A program made the position numbers and the translations under genes. A model generated the notes under the pieces. The model was not told the origin of the DNA. It did no database searches and saw only the letters and a list, made by a program, of their open reading frames with translations. This document shows, piece after piece, positions 36,278 to 44,186 of a DNA stretch of 64,000 nucleotides. Where the stretch lies: assembly GCA_048270225.1 (NCBI GenBank), contig JBLWTG010000002.1, forward strand, positions 248,001 through 312,000, written 5' to 3'. This stretch comes from Allopusillimonas sp048270225 (GTDB taxonomy: Bacteria; Pseudomonadota; Gammaproteobacteria; Burkholderiales; Burkholderiaceae_B). How positions within the stretch are numbered: position 1 is the first letter of the stretch; each line of letters starts with the position of its first letter.

Positions 36278-37519
36278 GCCTTGAATGGCCTGATGCGATG
36301 CCTGTCTCCGAATCGTAATGAACGCAATCACGGCTGCGGTGGCGTTGGCTGCAACGCTGACAGCGATCGGCAAGGTATAGCTGTTGTTGATATCGAACAC
36401 GAAGCCGGCTGTGCTGGGGCCAATAAGAGTTCCGATCGCTACGCTCGTATAAAGAACCCCAATGATCCCGGCAACATTGCAGCTGCCAAAGTAATCCATC
36501 ACGACCGCAGGCAAAATGGCCACCCATCCGCCATAAAAGATGCCGAACAGCAATGCAAAGACAGCGAGCGACCAGACGCTGCTGGCGACGGCCCAAATTG
36601 CAAAAGAAGCTGCCATACCTGTAAACATGGCGACAAGAAAGGCGTCCCTCCCCATGTTGTCGGCAACACCACCCAGAAAGAAGCGCCCTGCTGTACTACC
36701 TACGCCGATTGCACCAAGCAAAAGCACGGCTGTCTCGGGAGCAACCCCATGATCGATCGCATAAGGAACCAGATGCACGAATGGGATGAACACGCCAAAT
36801 GCACAAATGAGACAGGACGCGTAGAGCCCTCGGAACGACACAGTTCGGATCGCCTCTCTGATCGATACCCCCTGCTGGCGGCTCGAGTGGTGAGCATCCT
36901 CCATTGGGTCTCCGTCAGGCCCCATCCTGCAATCTCGCGGGTCGTTCTCGACAAAGAAGGACGCGCCCGCACCGACCGCCACGACCATGCCTCCCAAGAC
37001 AAGATAGGCTTCCCGCCAGCCGAATACGGCTATCAACCAACCTGCAAGTGGCGGCATTGCCAATGTGCCGATACCAATCCCGCTCACGGCGAGCCCCGAT
37101 GCAAACCCACGCCGTTTTACGAACCAGCGTTGTACCGCCCCGAGCACCGGCACGTACGCGCACCCAACGCCAAGGCCGATACCCAGCCCATAGGCCGCAT
37201 ACACTTCGATTATCGTGTGCGCCTGGCTGGCGAGAACAAGCCCCAGGCCAACAAGCAGCATTCCCGAGACAGCAAGGCGTCGAGCCCCCCAACGATCGGC
37301 AAGCGGGCCGGAAACGACGCCCAAGCCAAAATACAGAAATCCCGCGAGAGAAAAAACAAGCGACACCGATCCACGAGATGCCCCGAACTCACGCTGTAAA
37401 GACTCGATAAACGCGCTGAATGTATACGCGCTGCCGAAACCTACAAAAGTGATGACGAACGCGGCGGCGACGACAATCCACCCATAGAAGAATTGGCTCC
37501 CGGAATGTGCCGCCTTCAT
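36188..37519 (-). CDS. MFS transporter (OFA/oxalate-formate antiporter-like group)
   Basis: 443 aa with 12 predicted helices (YGWIVVAAAFVITFVGFGSAYTFSAF; GPLADRWGARRLAVSGMLL). It probably moves a small acid or amide related to the amidase substrate. The start ATG 37519 forms an ATGA overlap with the amidase stop and has GGGGA upstream. The last 30 or so codons (36188-36277) read across the end of the MATE gene and look like non-native sequence (SGRSRHPLPALLDAPG), as if the original stop was lost at a junction near 36280. Codon use is less GC-rich than in the flanks. Confidence 0.88.
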   Translation of the reverse strand: MKAAHSGSQFFYGWIVVAAAFVITFVGFGSAYTFSAFIESLQREFGASRGSVSLVFSLAGFLYFGLGVVSGPLADRWGARRLAVSGMLLVGLGLVLASQAHTIIEVYAAYGLGIGLGVGCAYVPVLGAVQRWFVKRRGFASGLAVSGIGIGTLAMPPLAGWLIAVFGWREAYLVLGGMVVAVGAGASFFVENDPRDCRMGPDGDPMEDAHHSSRQQGVSIREAIRTVSFRGLYASCLICAFGVFIPFVHLVPYAIDHGVAPETAVLLLGAIGVGSTAGRFFLGGVADNMGRDAFLVAMFTGMAASFAIWAVASSVWSLAVFALLFGIFYGGWVAILPAVVMDYFGSCNVAGIIGVLYTSVAIGTLIGPSTAGFVFDINNSYTLPIAVSVAANATAAVIAFITIRRQASHQAIQGSGRSRHPLPALLDAPGRGAEHDGAYRHEG

Positions 37520-39003
37520 TGCCATTCCCCGGGTGCCGGACTGAGTACACCCAGCTCATGGGCTGGGCGTTGCAAGGATGATTGCTCCCCTTCCTGCGCT
37601 GGCAAGCATGGATGCTTACGATGCCACGTTGTAACGGTTTGATAGGCGGCCCCTGCGCGCAATAGCAGGGCCTCTTGGAATTGACCGGCTACGAGCTGAA
37701 GTCCAATGGGCATCCCGTCTTGTGCAAAACCGCCAGGAAATGACAGTGTCGGATGCCCGCTCATATCGAACGGGCAGGTATAACGTTGTAGTTTGGCGAT
37801 CAAATCGGCTTGCTCGCCCAGGGTTGCTATCGTGGCAAGGGTGAGCGGCGCAAACGGCTGAACAGGTGTCAGCAGCAGATCGATTGAGTGAAACAGCGCC
37901 TCGACCTGGCCGCGAAAGGTCGCGCGTCGCAACAGAATCTTCTGGTATTGAGTGCCTGAAATCGCTTGACCAGCGGCGATGACAGAAGCAAGGATGGCAC
38001 CGTACTGCTCCCGGTGTGCCGCGTAGCCGCGCTCGTGAGCGACCGCCGCTTCGACGGCACAGTTCGGTATCCAGTCGGCAACTATTTGCGTCACGTCCGG
38101 AAAATGGACGGGGACGATGTGCGCTCCAAGATCTGTAAATACTGTGATTGCGGTGGCAAGGGCTTCCTGTGTTTCAGCATCTACATCACCGCCATTCCAG
38201 CTTGCGTCAACACCGATACGCAGTCCATCCACTCCAATTCCTGCCGCGCCCAGGTAATCTGGCACTAGACTACCTGATGCCGTCGGATCATACGGGTCTC
38301 CTCCGGCAATGGTCGCGAGCATTACGCCGGCATCCACTGCGCTGCGCGCCATCGTACCGACATGATCAAGCGAGGCGGCAAGCTCAAAAACACCATGACG
38401 GCTGACTCTTCCCCAGGTCGGCTTCAGCCCGGTGACGCCGTTGGCGGCAGACGGCCAGCGGATGGAACCACCAGTGTCTGAAGCAATCGCGCCGTAGCAC
38501 AGGCCGGCAGCCGTCGCGACGCCAGACCCACTGGAAGAAATTCCTGTCCAGTAGCTGGCATTCCAAGGATTGCGCGGCGGCACGATGGAAGGATGGTAGT
38601 CCGAATATGCTCCTTCCGTCAGCTGTGTCTTTCCAATCAGAACTGCGCCCGCCTCCCTCAACCGACGCACGACGGTTGCGTCCTCTGCAGGTATGAAGTC
38701 CTTGTATATGGCGGTCCCGGCAGCGGTTGGCACGCCTTTGATCCAGCACAAGTCCTTGATCGCGATCGGAACACCGTGCAACGGCCCGCGATAGCGTCCG
38801 GACGATATCTCTTTATCTGCCGCGTCGGCCTGCGCCAACGCGCTGGCCTCCAGCACACATACATAGCTGTGGAGCGTCGAATCCAGTAGCATGATTCGCT
38901 GAAGCTGCGCCTTGACCACCTCCATCGAAGTGACTGCTTTGCTTTGGACCAACGCCCCCACCTCCATCAAGTCAAGGTAGGCAAGATCGGCGGGAACAGT
39001 CAT
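37516..39003 (-). CDS. Amidase signature family hydrolase
   Basis: 495 aa. Catalytic triad of the amidase signature: Lys in GVPIAIKDLCW, the cis-Ser in TGISSSGSGVATAAG, and the nucleophile Ser in SDTGGSIRWPSAANGVTGLKPTWGRVS (parts). It hydrolyses an amide; relatives include indoleacetamide, aryl- and alkyl-amide hydrolases, so the substrate is open. ATG 39003 follows GGAGAT; the in-frame extension upstream is AT-rich leader. First gene of the amidase-MFS transcript, divergent from LysR. Confidence 0.92.
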   Translation of the reverse strand: MTVPADLAYLDLMEVGALVQSKAVTSMEVVKAQLQRIMLLDSTLHSYVCVLEASALAQADAADKEISSGRYRGPLHGVPIAIKDLCWIKGVPTAAGTAIYKDFIPAEDATVVRRLREAGAVLIGKTQLTEGAYSDYHPSIVPPRNPWNASYWTGISSSGSGVATAAGLCYGAIASDTGGSIRWPSAANGVTGLKPTWGRVSRHGVFELAASLDHVGTMARSAVDAGVMLATIAGGDPYDPTASGSLVPDYLGAAGIGVDGLRIGVDASWNGGDVDAETQEALATAITVFTDLGAHIVPVHFPDVTQIVADWIPNCAVEAAVAHERGYAAHREQYGAILASVIAAGQAISGTQYQKILLRRATFRGQVEALFHSIDLLLTPVQPFAPLTLATIATLGEQADLIAKLQRYTCPFDMSGHPTLSFPGGFAQDGMPIGLQLVAGQFQEALLLRAGAAYQTVTTWHRKHPCLPAQEGEQSSLQRPAHELGVLSPAPGEWQ

Positions 39004-39131
39004 TATTTTGTATCTCCGTGCAGGGTGTACTAAAGCTTGTAAAATTGGTAAAAATGGCCTCAAATTCATTAGAAAAACTCAACTATTTATTATGATCTTT
39101 TTCCACGGCCATTCTTTTATTTGAGTAAAAA

Positions 39132-39142
39132 CAGATTATCTG
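39132..39142. promoter_or_regulatory. Candidate LysR site 1 (CAGAT-T-ATCTG)
   Basis: An 11-bp palindrome in the AT-rich amidase-LysR intergenic region, sharing AGATTATCT exactly with a second site at 39189-39199, centre-to-centre 57 bases. Likely bound by the adjacent LysR protein. Confidence 0.5.
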
Positions 39143-39188
39143 AAAATATACGCCGATAAAAAAGCGAAAATTTCTAAATTTTTCAAGA

Positions 39189-39199
39189 TAGATTATCTA
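39189..39199. promoter_or_regulatory. Candidate LysR site 2 (TAGAT-T-ATCTA)
   Basis: An 11-bp palindrome ending one base before the lysR ATG. Occupancy here would block lysR expression, suggesting autoregulation. No ribosome site is visible in front of the same ATG. Confidence 0.5.
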
Positions 39200-40084
39200 A
39201 TGAATAAAGATAAATATCCGCCGCTCAATGCCCTACGCGCGTTCGAAGCGGCGGCTCGCCATCTCTCGGTGAAGAACGCGGCCGAAGAACTTTACGTGAC
39301 ACCGGGAGCGGTCAGCCAGATGCTCAAGACCTTGGAAACCCACCTTGGCGTGAGGCTGTTCGAGCGCATGAACCGGGGCATCTATTTGACAGAGTCAGGA
39401 CGCGACTATCTCCCCCCCATTCGCAATGCGCTGCGTCAAATCGCGGAGGCATCGCAACGTATCGCCATCTCCGCTGACAATGGCGTGCTGACCGTCAGCG
39501 TGACACCCTTCTTCGCGTCGGCCTGGCTAGTACCGCGCATGAGGTCGTTTCATGATGCCCACCCGGACATTGACCTTCAGATCGTCACCAGCAGTACCTT
39601 GGTCGACTTCTCTCGCAATGGGGTCGATATCGCCGTGCGCCACGGTCTTGGCCAATACCCGGGGCTCCGAAGTGATCGCATCTTGGCCGTCGAAATGATT
39701 GCCGTCGCGGCGCCATCGGTCGTCGAACCTCGGGGATTGCCTGGCAGTCCCACAGAACTCGCCCGGTGGCCGCTCGTACATGACGCAGATCGCAAAGGAT
39801 GGGGTTTATGGTTCCAGACTCACGGTGTGATGGAGGTCGGTGCGCTGCGCGGCCCATCGTTCGATGACACGAGCCTCTTGCTGAAAGCGGTCGTGACGGG
39901 ACAGGGCGCCGGACTGTTGCCCACAGCCATGATTGCGGGCGAACTAGACACCGGGCAATTGATCCGTTTGGCGGATGCCGCATATATGGAAGCATTCGCG
40001 TACTACCTGGTCTGCCCGGAAAGCAGCCAAGAGCGGCCCAAGATCGCTGCATTCAGAAACTGGATTCATGGTGAAACCAATTAA
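39200..40084 (+). CDS. LysR-family regulator (GcvA-like) of the amidase-MFS pair
   Basis: 294 aa. The helix-turn-helix LNALRAFEAAARHLSVKNAAEELYVTPGAVSQMLKTLE and the domain start VLTVSVTPFFASAWLVPRMRSF are typical of the GcvA group, common regulators of neighbouring catabolic genes. Divergent from the amidase; two palindromic sites lie in the shared 196-base gap. No Shine-Dalgarno is visible. Its stop coincides with the end of the siderophore-protein remnant on the other strand. Confidence 0.92.
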   Translation: MNKDKYPPLNALRAFEAAARHLSVKNAAEELYVTPGAVSQMLKTLETHLGVRLFERMNRGIYLTESGRDYLPPIRNALRQIAEASQRIAISADNGVLTVSVTPFFASAWLVPRMRSFHDAHPDIDLQIVTSSTLVDFSRNGVDIAVRHGLGQYPGLRSDRILAVEMIAVAAPSVVEPRGLPGSPTELARWPLVHDADRKGWGLWFQTHGVMEVGALRGPSFDDTSLLLKAVVTGQGAGLLPTAMIAGELDTGQLIRLADAAYMEAFAYYLVCPESSQERPKIAAFRNWIHGETN

Positions 40085-40263
40085 TCCTCGGCCTCGCCCT
40101 GTTTTCAGTAATTGCTAATCCTGAGCCGGGACTTGTCCATCGCGTGGGCTTCCTCGAAAAACTGATGGATGGCCCGCATCGGGGCGGCTTCGCCGGCGCC
40201 CCAGATATATCCCTCGCCAGCGGGCAGCGCAAACGCCCGGACGGCCGCCCACCTACCGTAAAC
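40081..40263 (-). pseudogene. C-terminal remnant of a siderophore-interacting protein (SIP)
   Basis: On the minus strand a frame reads VYGRWAAVRAFALPAGEGY, IWGAGEAAPMRAIHQFF and EEAHAMDKSRLRISNY, matching the end of SIP-type ferric-siderophore reductases (WxAGE..xxRxxxxFF, then NYW). At 40105-40107 a TGA stands where the conserved Trp codon TGG is expected; eight more in-frame codons (KQGEAED, stop) follow. The N-terminal two thirds are absent: sequence beyond about 40270 no longer resembles the family and runs into the FMN reductase gene. A dead fragment at the edge of the amidase module. Confidence 0.6.
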
Positions 40264-40332
40264 CGACCCGGCACAGATGGCATGCGCAGGCCCTGGGCTG
40301 ACGCGACCCAGGCGCGGCTCGCGGGAAACCGC

Positions 40333-40884
40333 TCAGCCGTTATGCAGCTTCACCCAGGCCACATAGCGATCTACCCAGCCCTGCAAGAACTTCTTGCTGG
40401 CCTCGCCGATATTGCCATCGTCATCGAACAGGCCGTCCTTGGCCTGGAGAAAAACCTCTGGCTGCCCAAGCGTCGGCATGTCCAGATAGGCCAGCGTATT
40501 GCGCAGATGCTGCTGCGCCAGCGAAGTGCCTATGGCGCCCACCGAGACGCCCAGCACGCCCGCCGGCTTGCCGGCCCATGCGCTTTGCCCGTAAGGACGC
40601 GAAGCCTGGTCGATGGCATTCTTGAGTACGCCAGGCACCGAGCGGTTGTATTCGGCTGTCACGAACACCACGCCCTGGGCGCCGGAGATTTCGGATTTCA
40701 GGCGTTTTACAGAAGGGGCCTGATGCTCGTCATCGTCCTGGTTGTAGAGCGGCAAATCGCCGATTTCCACCTGCTTGAACGAGAACTCAGGCGGCGCCAG
40801 TCTGGCCAGCGCCTCTGCGAGCTTGCGATTGAATGAATCCTTGCGAAGACTTCCCACGACGACAGCGATCGTGTATTGGCTCAT
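40333..40884 (-). CDS. NADPH-dependent FMN reductase (ChrR/YieF-like)
   Basis: 183 aa flavodoxin-fold quinone/azo/chromate-reductase-type protein. Features: IAVVVGSLRKDSFNRKLAEAL (FMN phosphate loop), VEIGDLPLYNQDDD, VVFVTAEYNRSVPGVLKNAIDQASRPYG (the family's EYN motif) and GKPAGVLGVSVGAIG. It probably reduces quinones or protects from oxidative stress. I chose ATG 40884, with GGGAG seven bases upstream, over ATG 40890. Confidence 0.92.
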   Translation of the reverse strand: MSQYTIAVVVGSLRKDSFNRKLAEALARLAPPEFSFKQVEIGDLPLYNQDDDEHQAPSVKRLKSEISGAQGVVFVTAEYNRSVPGVLKNAIDQASRPYGQSAWAGKPAGVLGVSVGAIGTSLAQQHLRNTLAYLDMPTLGQPEVFLQAKDGLFDDDGNIGEASKKFLQGWVDRYVAWVKLHNG

Positions 40885-40966
40885 GCTCATCTCCCATAGA
40901 GGTAAAGGTCTGCTGCCTTGCCGAGCGGTGACAGGGCAGCGCCTATGCCTGGATTCTAGCGGGAAA

Positions 40967-41086
40967 TCAGGCGACCGGATATGCCGGCGTCAACACCGCG
41001 CACTCAGCGCAGCCCTTGAGGCGCCCGCCATACCGGTTGGCGATATCCAGCGGGTTCAGCGGCAATCCTGCCCGCCGGTCGGTCAC
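40967..41086 (-). CDS. Doubtful 39-aa frame overlapping the tarD stop
   Basis: A GTG-started frame overlaps the tarD stop by four bases (GTGA) and reads through PLNPLDIANRYGG and KGCAECAVLTPAYPVA with a CxxC. Composition is protein-like and the overlap is operon-like, but it is very short and I recognise no family. It may be chance. Confidence 0.2.
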   Translation of the reverse strand: MTDRRAGLPLNPLDIANRYGGRLKGCAECAVLTPAYPVA

Positions 41087-42258
41087 GCAGCGGCATCAGA
41101 CAAGGCCTTCATCTCGCGATACAGATCCGCCTTGCCCTCAAAGCCTATGCCCGGCAGGTCCGGCAAGGTCACGTAGCTGTCCTCGACCTTGACGCCATCC
41201 GGAAAACCGCCAAAAGGTTGAAACAGATCAGGATAGGATTCATTGCCGCCCAGACCCAGCCCGGCCGCGATGTTCAGCGACATCTGGTGCCCGCCGTGCG
41301 GAATGCAGCGCCCGGCGGACCAGCCGTGCACTTTGAGCATATCCAGCGTGCGCAGATATTCGACCAGGCCATAGCTCAGCGCGCAGTCGAACTGCAGCCA
41401 GTCGCGATCGGGCCGCATGCCGCCATAACGGATCAGGTTGCGGGCGTCCTGCATGGAGAAGAGGTTTTCTCCGGTGGCCATGGGATTGGGATAATAGTTG
41501 CGCAGCGCGGCCTGCAGCTCATAATCGAGTGGATCGCCCGGCTCTTCGTACCAGAACAGGTCGTACTGGGAGAGCGCCTTGGCATAGGCAATTGCCGTAT
41601 CCAGATCAAACCGTCCGTTTGCATCCACGCACAGCCGCTGCCCATCCTGCAGCACACTGAGCACCGAATCGATGCGGCGCAGATCCTCGTCCAGCGAAGC
41701 GCCGCCTATTTTCTGCTTGACCACGGTATAGCCGCGGTCAAGATAGCTGCGCATCTCATCCTTAAGCTTGTTGTGATCCTGGTTCGGATAATAATAGCCG
41801 CCCGCCGCATAGACAAAAACTTTGCGGTTGGGCTGGCCGTTGCCGTAGCGATCCGCCAGCAACTGGAACAGCGGCTTGTTGTCGATCTTGGCCACAGCAT
41901 CCCACACCGCCATATCTATGGTGCCGATCGCCACCGAACGCTCGCCGTGACCACCCGGCTTCTCATTGGTGAACAGCGTGTCCCATATCTTGTGCGGATC
42001 CAGGTTGGCGCCGCTGCTGTCGACCAGCGTGTCAGGGTCGGCTTCGAGCACACGCGGGATGAAGCGCTCGCGCATCAGGTTGCCCTGACCATAGCGGCCA
42101 TTGGAATTGAACCCATAGCCGATAACGGGTTTGCCGTCCCGGATCACATCGGTCACGACCGCCACCAGGCTCAGCGTCATTTTGCTGAAATCGATGTAGG
42201 CGTTGCGGATGGGCGAGCTGATGGGCAGGGTTTGTTCGAGAATGTTGACGATCTTCAT
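41083..42258 (-). CDS. tarD: D(-)-tartrate dehydratase
   Basis: Enolase-superfamily enzyme converting D-tartrate to oxaloacetate and water. The N-terminus LPISSPIRNAYIDFSKMTLSLVAVVTDV (in parts), NEKPGGHGERSVAIGTIDMAVWDAVAKI, the Lys loop VVKQKIGGA, VDANGRF, ATGENLFSMQDARNLIRYGG, RPDRDWLQFDCALSYG and RCIPHGGHQMSLNIAAGLGLGGNESYPDLFQPFGGFPDG follow the characterised Bradyrhizobium enzyme almost segment by segment, from memory. Length 391 aa fits. It is divergent from a LysR gene, its probable regulator; no transporter is adjacent. Confidence 0.93.
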   Translation of the reverse strand: MKIVNILEQTLPISSPIRNAYIDFSKMTLSLVAVVTDVIRDGKPVIGYGFNSNGRYGQGNLMRERFIPRVLEADPDTLVDSSGANLDPHKIWDTLFTNEKPGGHGERSVAIGTIDMAVWDAVAKIDNKPLFQLLADRYGNGQPNRKVFVYAAGGYYYPNQDHNKLKDEMRSYLDRGYTVVKQKIGGASLDEDLRRIDSVLSVLQDGQRLCVDANGRFDLDTAIAYAKALSQYDLFWYEEPGDPLDYELQAALRNYYPNPMATGENLFSMQDARNLIRYGGMRPDRDWLQFDCALSYGLVEYLRTLDMLKVHGWSAGRCIPHGGHQMSLNIAAGLGLGGNESYPDLFQPFGGFPDGVKVEDSYVTLPDLPGIGFEGKADLYREMKALSDAAA

Positions 42259-42355
42259 GCGGGACTCCTAAACTGGACCAGCCCAATGATCGGCATCTTT
42301 CCCTTATTTGACCAATGCTTTTTTTCTCTTTCTCTATGCCCGGAAAGCACCAGCC

Positions 42356-43258
42356 ATGAACTTGTCCTGGCTTGAGGACTACCTGGCGCTGGCATCGACC
42401 GGAAACTTCTCCCGCGCCGCCGACGAGCGCCACATGACGCAGCCCGCGTTCGGCCGCCGCATACGCGCGCTCGAAAGCTGGCTGGGCGCCGAACTGTTCG
42501 ACCGCAGTGCGCAGCCCATCAGCCTGACTGAAACCGGACAATGGTTCCATCGCGTGGCCCAGGACATGCTGGCGCAGGTGGCGCGCCTGCCCGAGCAGGC
42601 CCAGGCCATTTCGCAAGCGAATTCGGCCACACTGAGATTCAGCGCAACACACGCCTTGTCCCTGACCTTCATGCCAGGCTGGCTGCGCAGCCTGGAATCG
42701 CGTACCAGCGTAGGCGCCATGCAACTGGTGTCAGATATGCTGGTGCGCTGCGAAGCCCTGCTGCTCCAGGGCAAAGTACAGTTTGTCATCAGCCACGCGC
42801 ACCCGCAGGTCCAGGGGCTGCTCGACAGCGCCGGCTACGCCAGCCTGCAGGTAGGCGCCGATACCCTGATTCCCGTATCCGCTCCCGATGAAGCCGGATG
42901 CCCCAGCCATACCCTGTCCGACGCCGGACCTGGCGGCACACAACTGCTCAGCTACAGCACCGAGTCCGGCATAGGACGCATACTCGGGACAGTGCTGGGC
43001 ACACAGCTCGAGCGCAGGATGGCGCGGACCATCTTTACCGCGCATCTGGCATCGGTATTGAGAACCATGGCGCTGGACGGACGCGGCATCGCCTGGCTGC
43101 CTCGCTCGCTTATTGCCGACGACCTGAAAGACGGCAGGCTGGTCGCCGCCGCGACGGACATCTGGCACATCCCGTTGCAGATACGCCTGTATCGGGACAG
43201 AGCCGATATCGGGCCCACCGCAGAGGCATTCTGGCAGACCGTGCGCGACGCTGCCTGA
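42356..43258 (+). CDS. LysR-family regulator, probably of tarD
   Basis: 300 aa: MNLSWLEDYLALASTGNFSRAADERHM, then PAFGRRIRALESWLGAELFDRS (winged helix), and the effector domain from about residue 95 (SATLRFSATHALSLTFMP). The group resembles regulators with HypT-like sequence. Transcribed away from tarD across a 97-base gap, so it probably controls tartrate use. The start at ATG 42356 fits the family; the upstream extension is T-rich leader. Confidence 0.9.
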   Translation: MNLSWLEDYLALASTGNFSRAADERHMTQPAFGRRIRALESWLGAELFDRSAQPISLTETGQWFHRVAQDMLAQVARLPEQAQAISQANSATLRFSATHALSLTFMPGWLRSLESRTSVGAMQLVSDMLVRCEALLLQGKVQFVISHAHPQVQGLLDSAGYASLQVGADTLIPVSAPDEAGCPSHTLSDAGPGGTQLLSYSTESGIGRILGTVLGTQLERRMARTIFTAHLASVLRTMALDGRGIAWLPRSLIADDLKDGRLVAAATDIWHIPLQIRLYRDRADIGPTAEAFWQTVRDAA

Positions 43259-43405
43259 GACGCTGCGCGGGCCCACAGCCCGACACCCCAGGCATCCAGA
43301 AGCTGATTTGACATACAAAATACAGTTGAGGCATATGACAAATTCCTAGTGCCTGGCGAAAACAAGTAAAATTTCATTGTTATCAAGCGCTACGTCACTG
43401 CATTT

Positions 43406-43415
43406 CGGTATACAA
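43406..43415 (+). promoter_or_regulatory. Candidate GntR operator before gntR (CGGTATACAA)
   Basis: Shares GGTATACAA with two sites in the serine-hydrolase/ABC intergenic region. The form xxGTATACxA fits FadR-type GntR half-site symmetry (GT-N2-AC). It abuts the putative TTG start of gntR, suggesting autorepression. Confidence 0.5.
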
Positions 43416-43416
43416 A

Positions 43417-44151
43417 TTGAAAATAAACGATGCTCAACCTGCCCTCGCTGCAGCCACGCAGGCAGAAGACACCAGTCTGGCGATTGATCGGCGTACCCTG
43501 CCTACGGCCGTAGCCGAACGCTTGCGCGACATGATCATCGAAGGCGAGCTGCCGGCCGGCACGCGCCTGAACGAGCGCGCGCTGTGCGCCCGCCTGCAAG
43601 TGTCACGCACGCCATTGCGGGAAGCCTTTCGCCTGCTGAGCGCCGACGGGCTGGTCCATATGCAGCCCAACCGCGGCGCACAGGTTGCCGCCCTGTCGCT
43701 CGATGACGTCAGACAAAGCTTCGAAGTCATGGGTTCGCTGGAAGCCCTGGCCGGCGAACTGGCATGCCGGCATGTGACGGATCGCGAAATCGTCGAGATC
43801 CGCGCCCTGACGTTCGAAATGCAGGCCTGCCATGCGCGCGAGGATCTTTCTTCCTACTACCATATCAATCGCGAAATCCACGACCGCATCAACGCGGCAG
43901 CCCGCAATACCTTGTTGACCGAGGTCTACCGCAACATCAACCTGCGGCTGCAGAACCTGCGCTTTCGCTCAAACCTGAACCACGACAAATGGGATAGCGC
44001 CATGCGTGAGCACCTGGACATGGCCCAGGCGCTGGAAGCGCGCGACGGCGCGCAGCTTGCCCGCATCATGCGCGATCATTTGCAACGCAAGGGCGAAACC
44101 GTGCTGGAAGATTTACGCCAACAGGCGGCCGCGCCGCAAGACGAACACTAG
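43417..44151 (+). CDS. GntR-family regulator (FadR/FCD type) of the peptide-utilisation locus
   Basis: 244 aa: N-terminal winged helix (LPTAVAERLRDMIIEGELPAGTRLNERALCARLQVSRTPLREAFRLL in parts) and a C-terminal all-helical FCD domain with the metal-binding pattern HINREIHDRI and MREHLDMAQAL. The start is uncertain: TTG 43417 gives the expected short N-terminus, no in-frame ATG exists before the DNA-binding domain, and no ribosome site is seen. It lies 36 bases from the convergent serine hydrolase and probably controls it and the ABC operon. Confidence 0.88.
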   Translation: MKINDAQPALAAATQAEDTSLAIDRRTLPTAVAERLRDMIIEGELPAGTRLNERALCARLQVSRTPLREAFRLLSADGLVHMQPNRGAQVAALSLDDVRQSFEVMGSLEALAGELACRHVTDREIVEIRALTFEMQACHAREDLSSYYHINREIHDRINAAARNTLLTEVYRNINLRLQNLRFRSNLNHDKWDSAMREHLDMAQALEARDGAQLARIMRDHLQRKGETVLEDLRQQAAAPQDEH

Positions 44152-44186
44152 GCGGCGCCTGCTGGAATGTCTGCACTGCACGGCAT

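Noticed and set aside
36281..37399. 372-codon plus-strand frame antisense to the MFS transporter
   Set aside because: The minus strand encodes a good 12-helix transporter coupled to the amidase; the plus frame is hydrophilic and lacks any domain.
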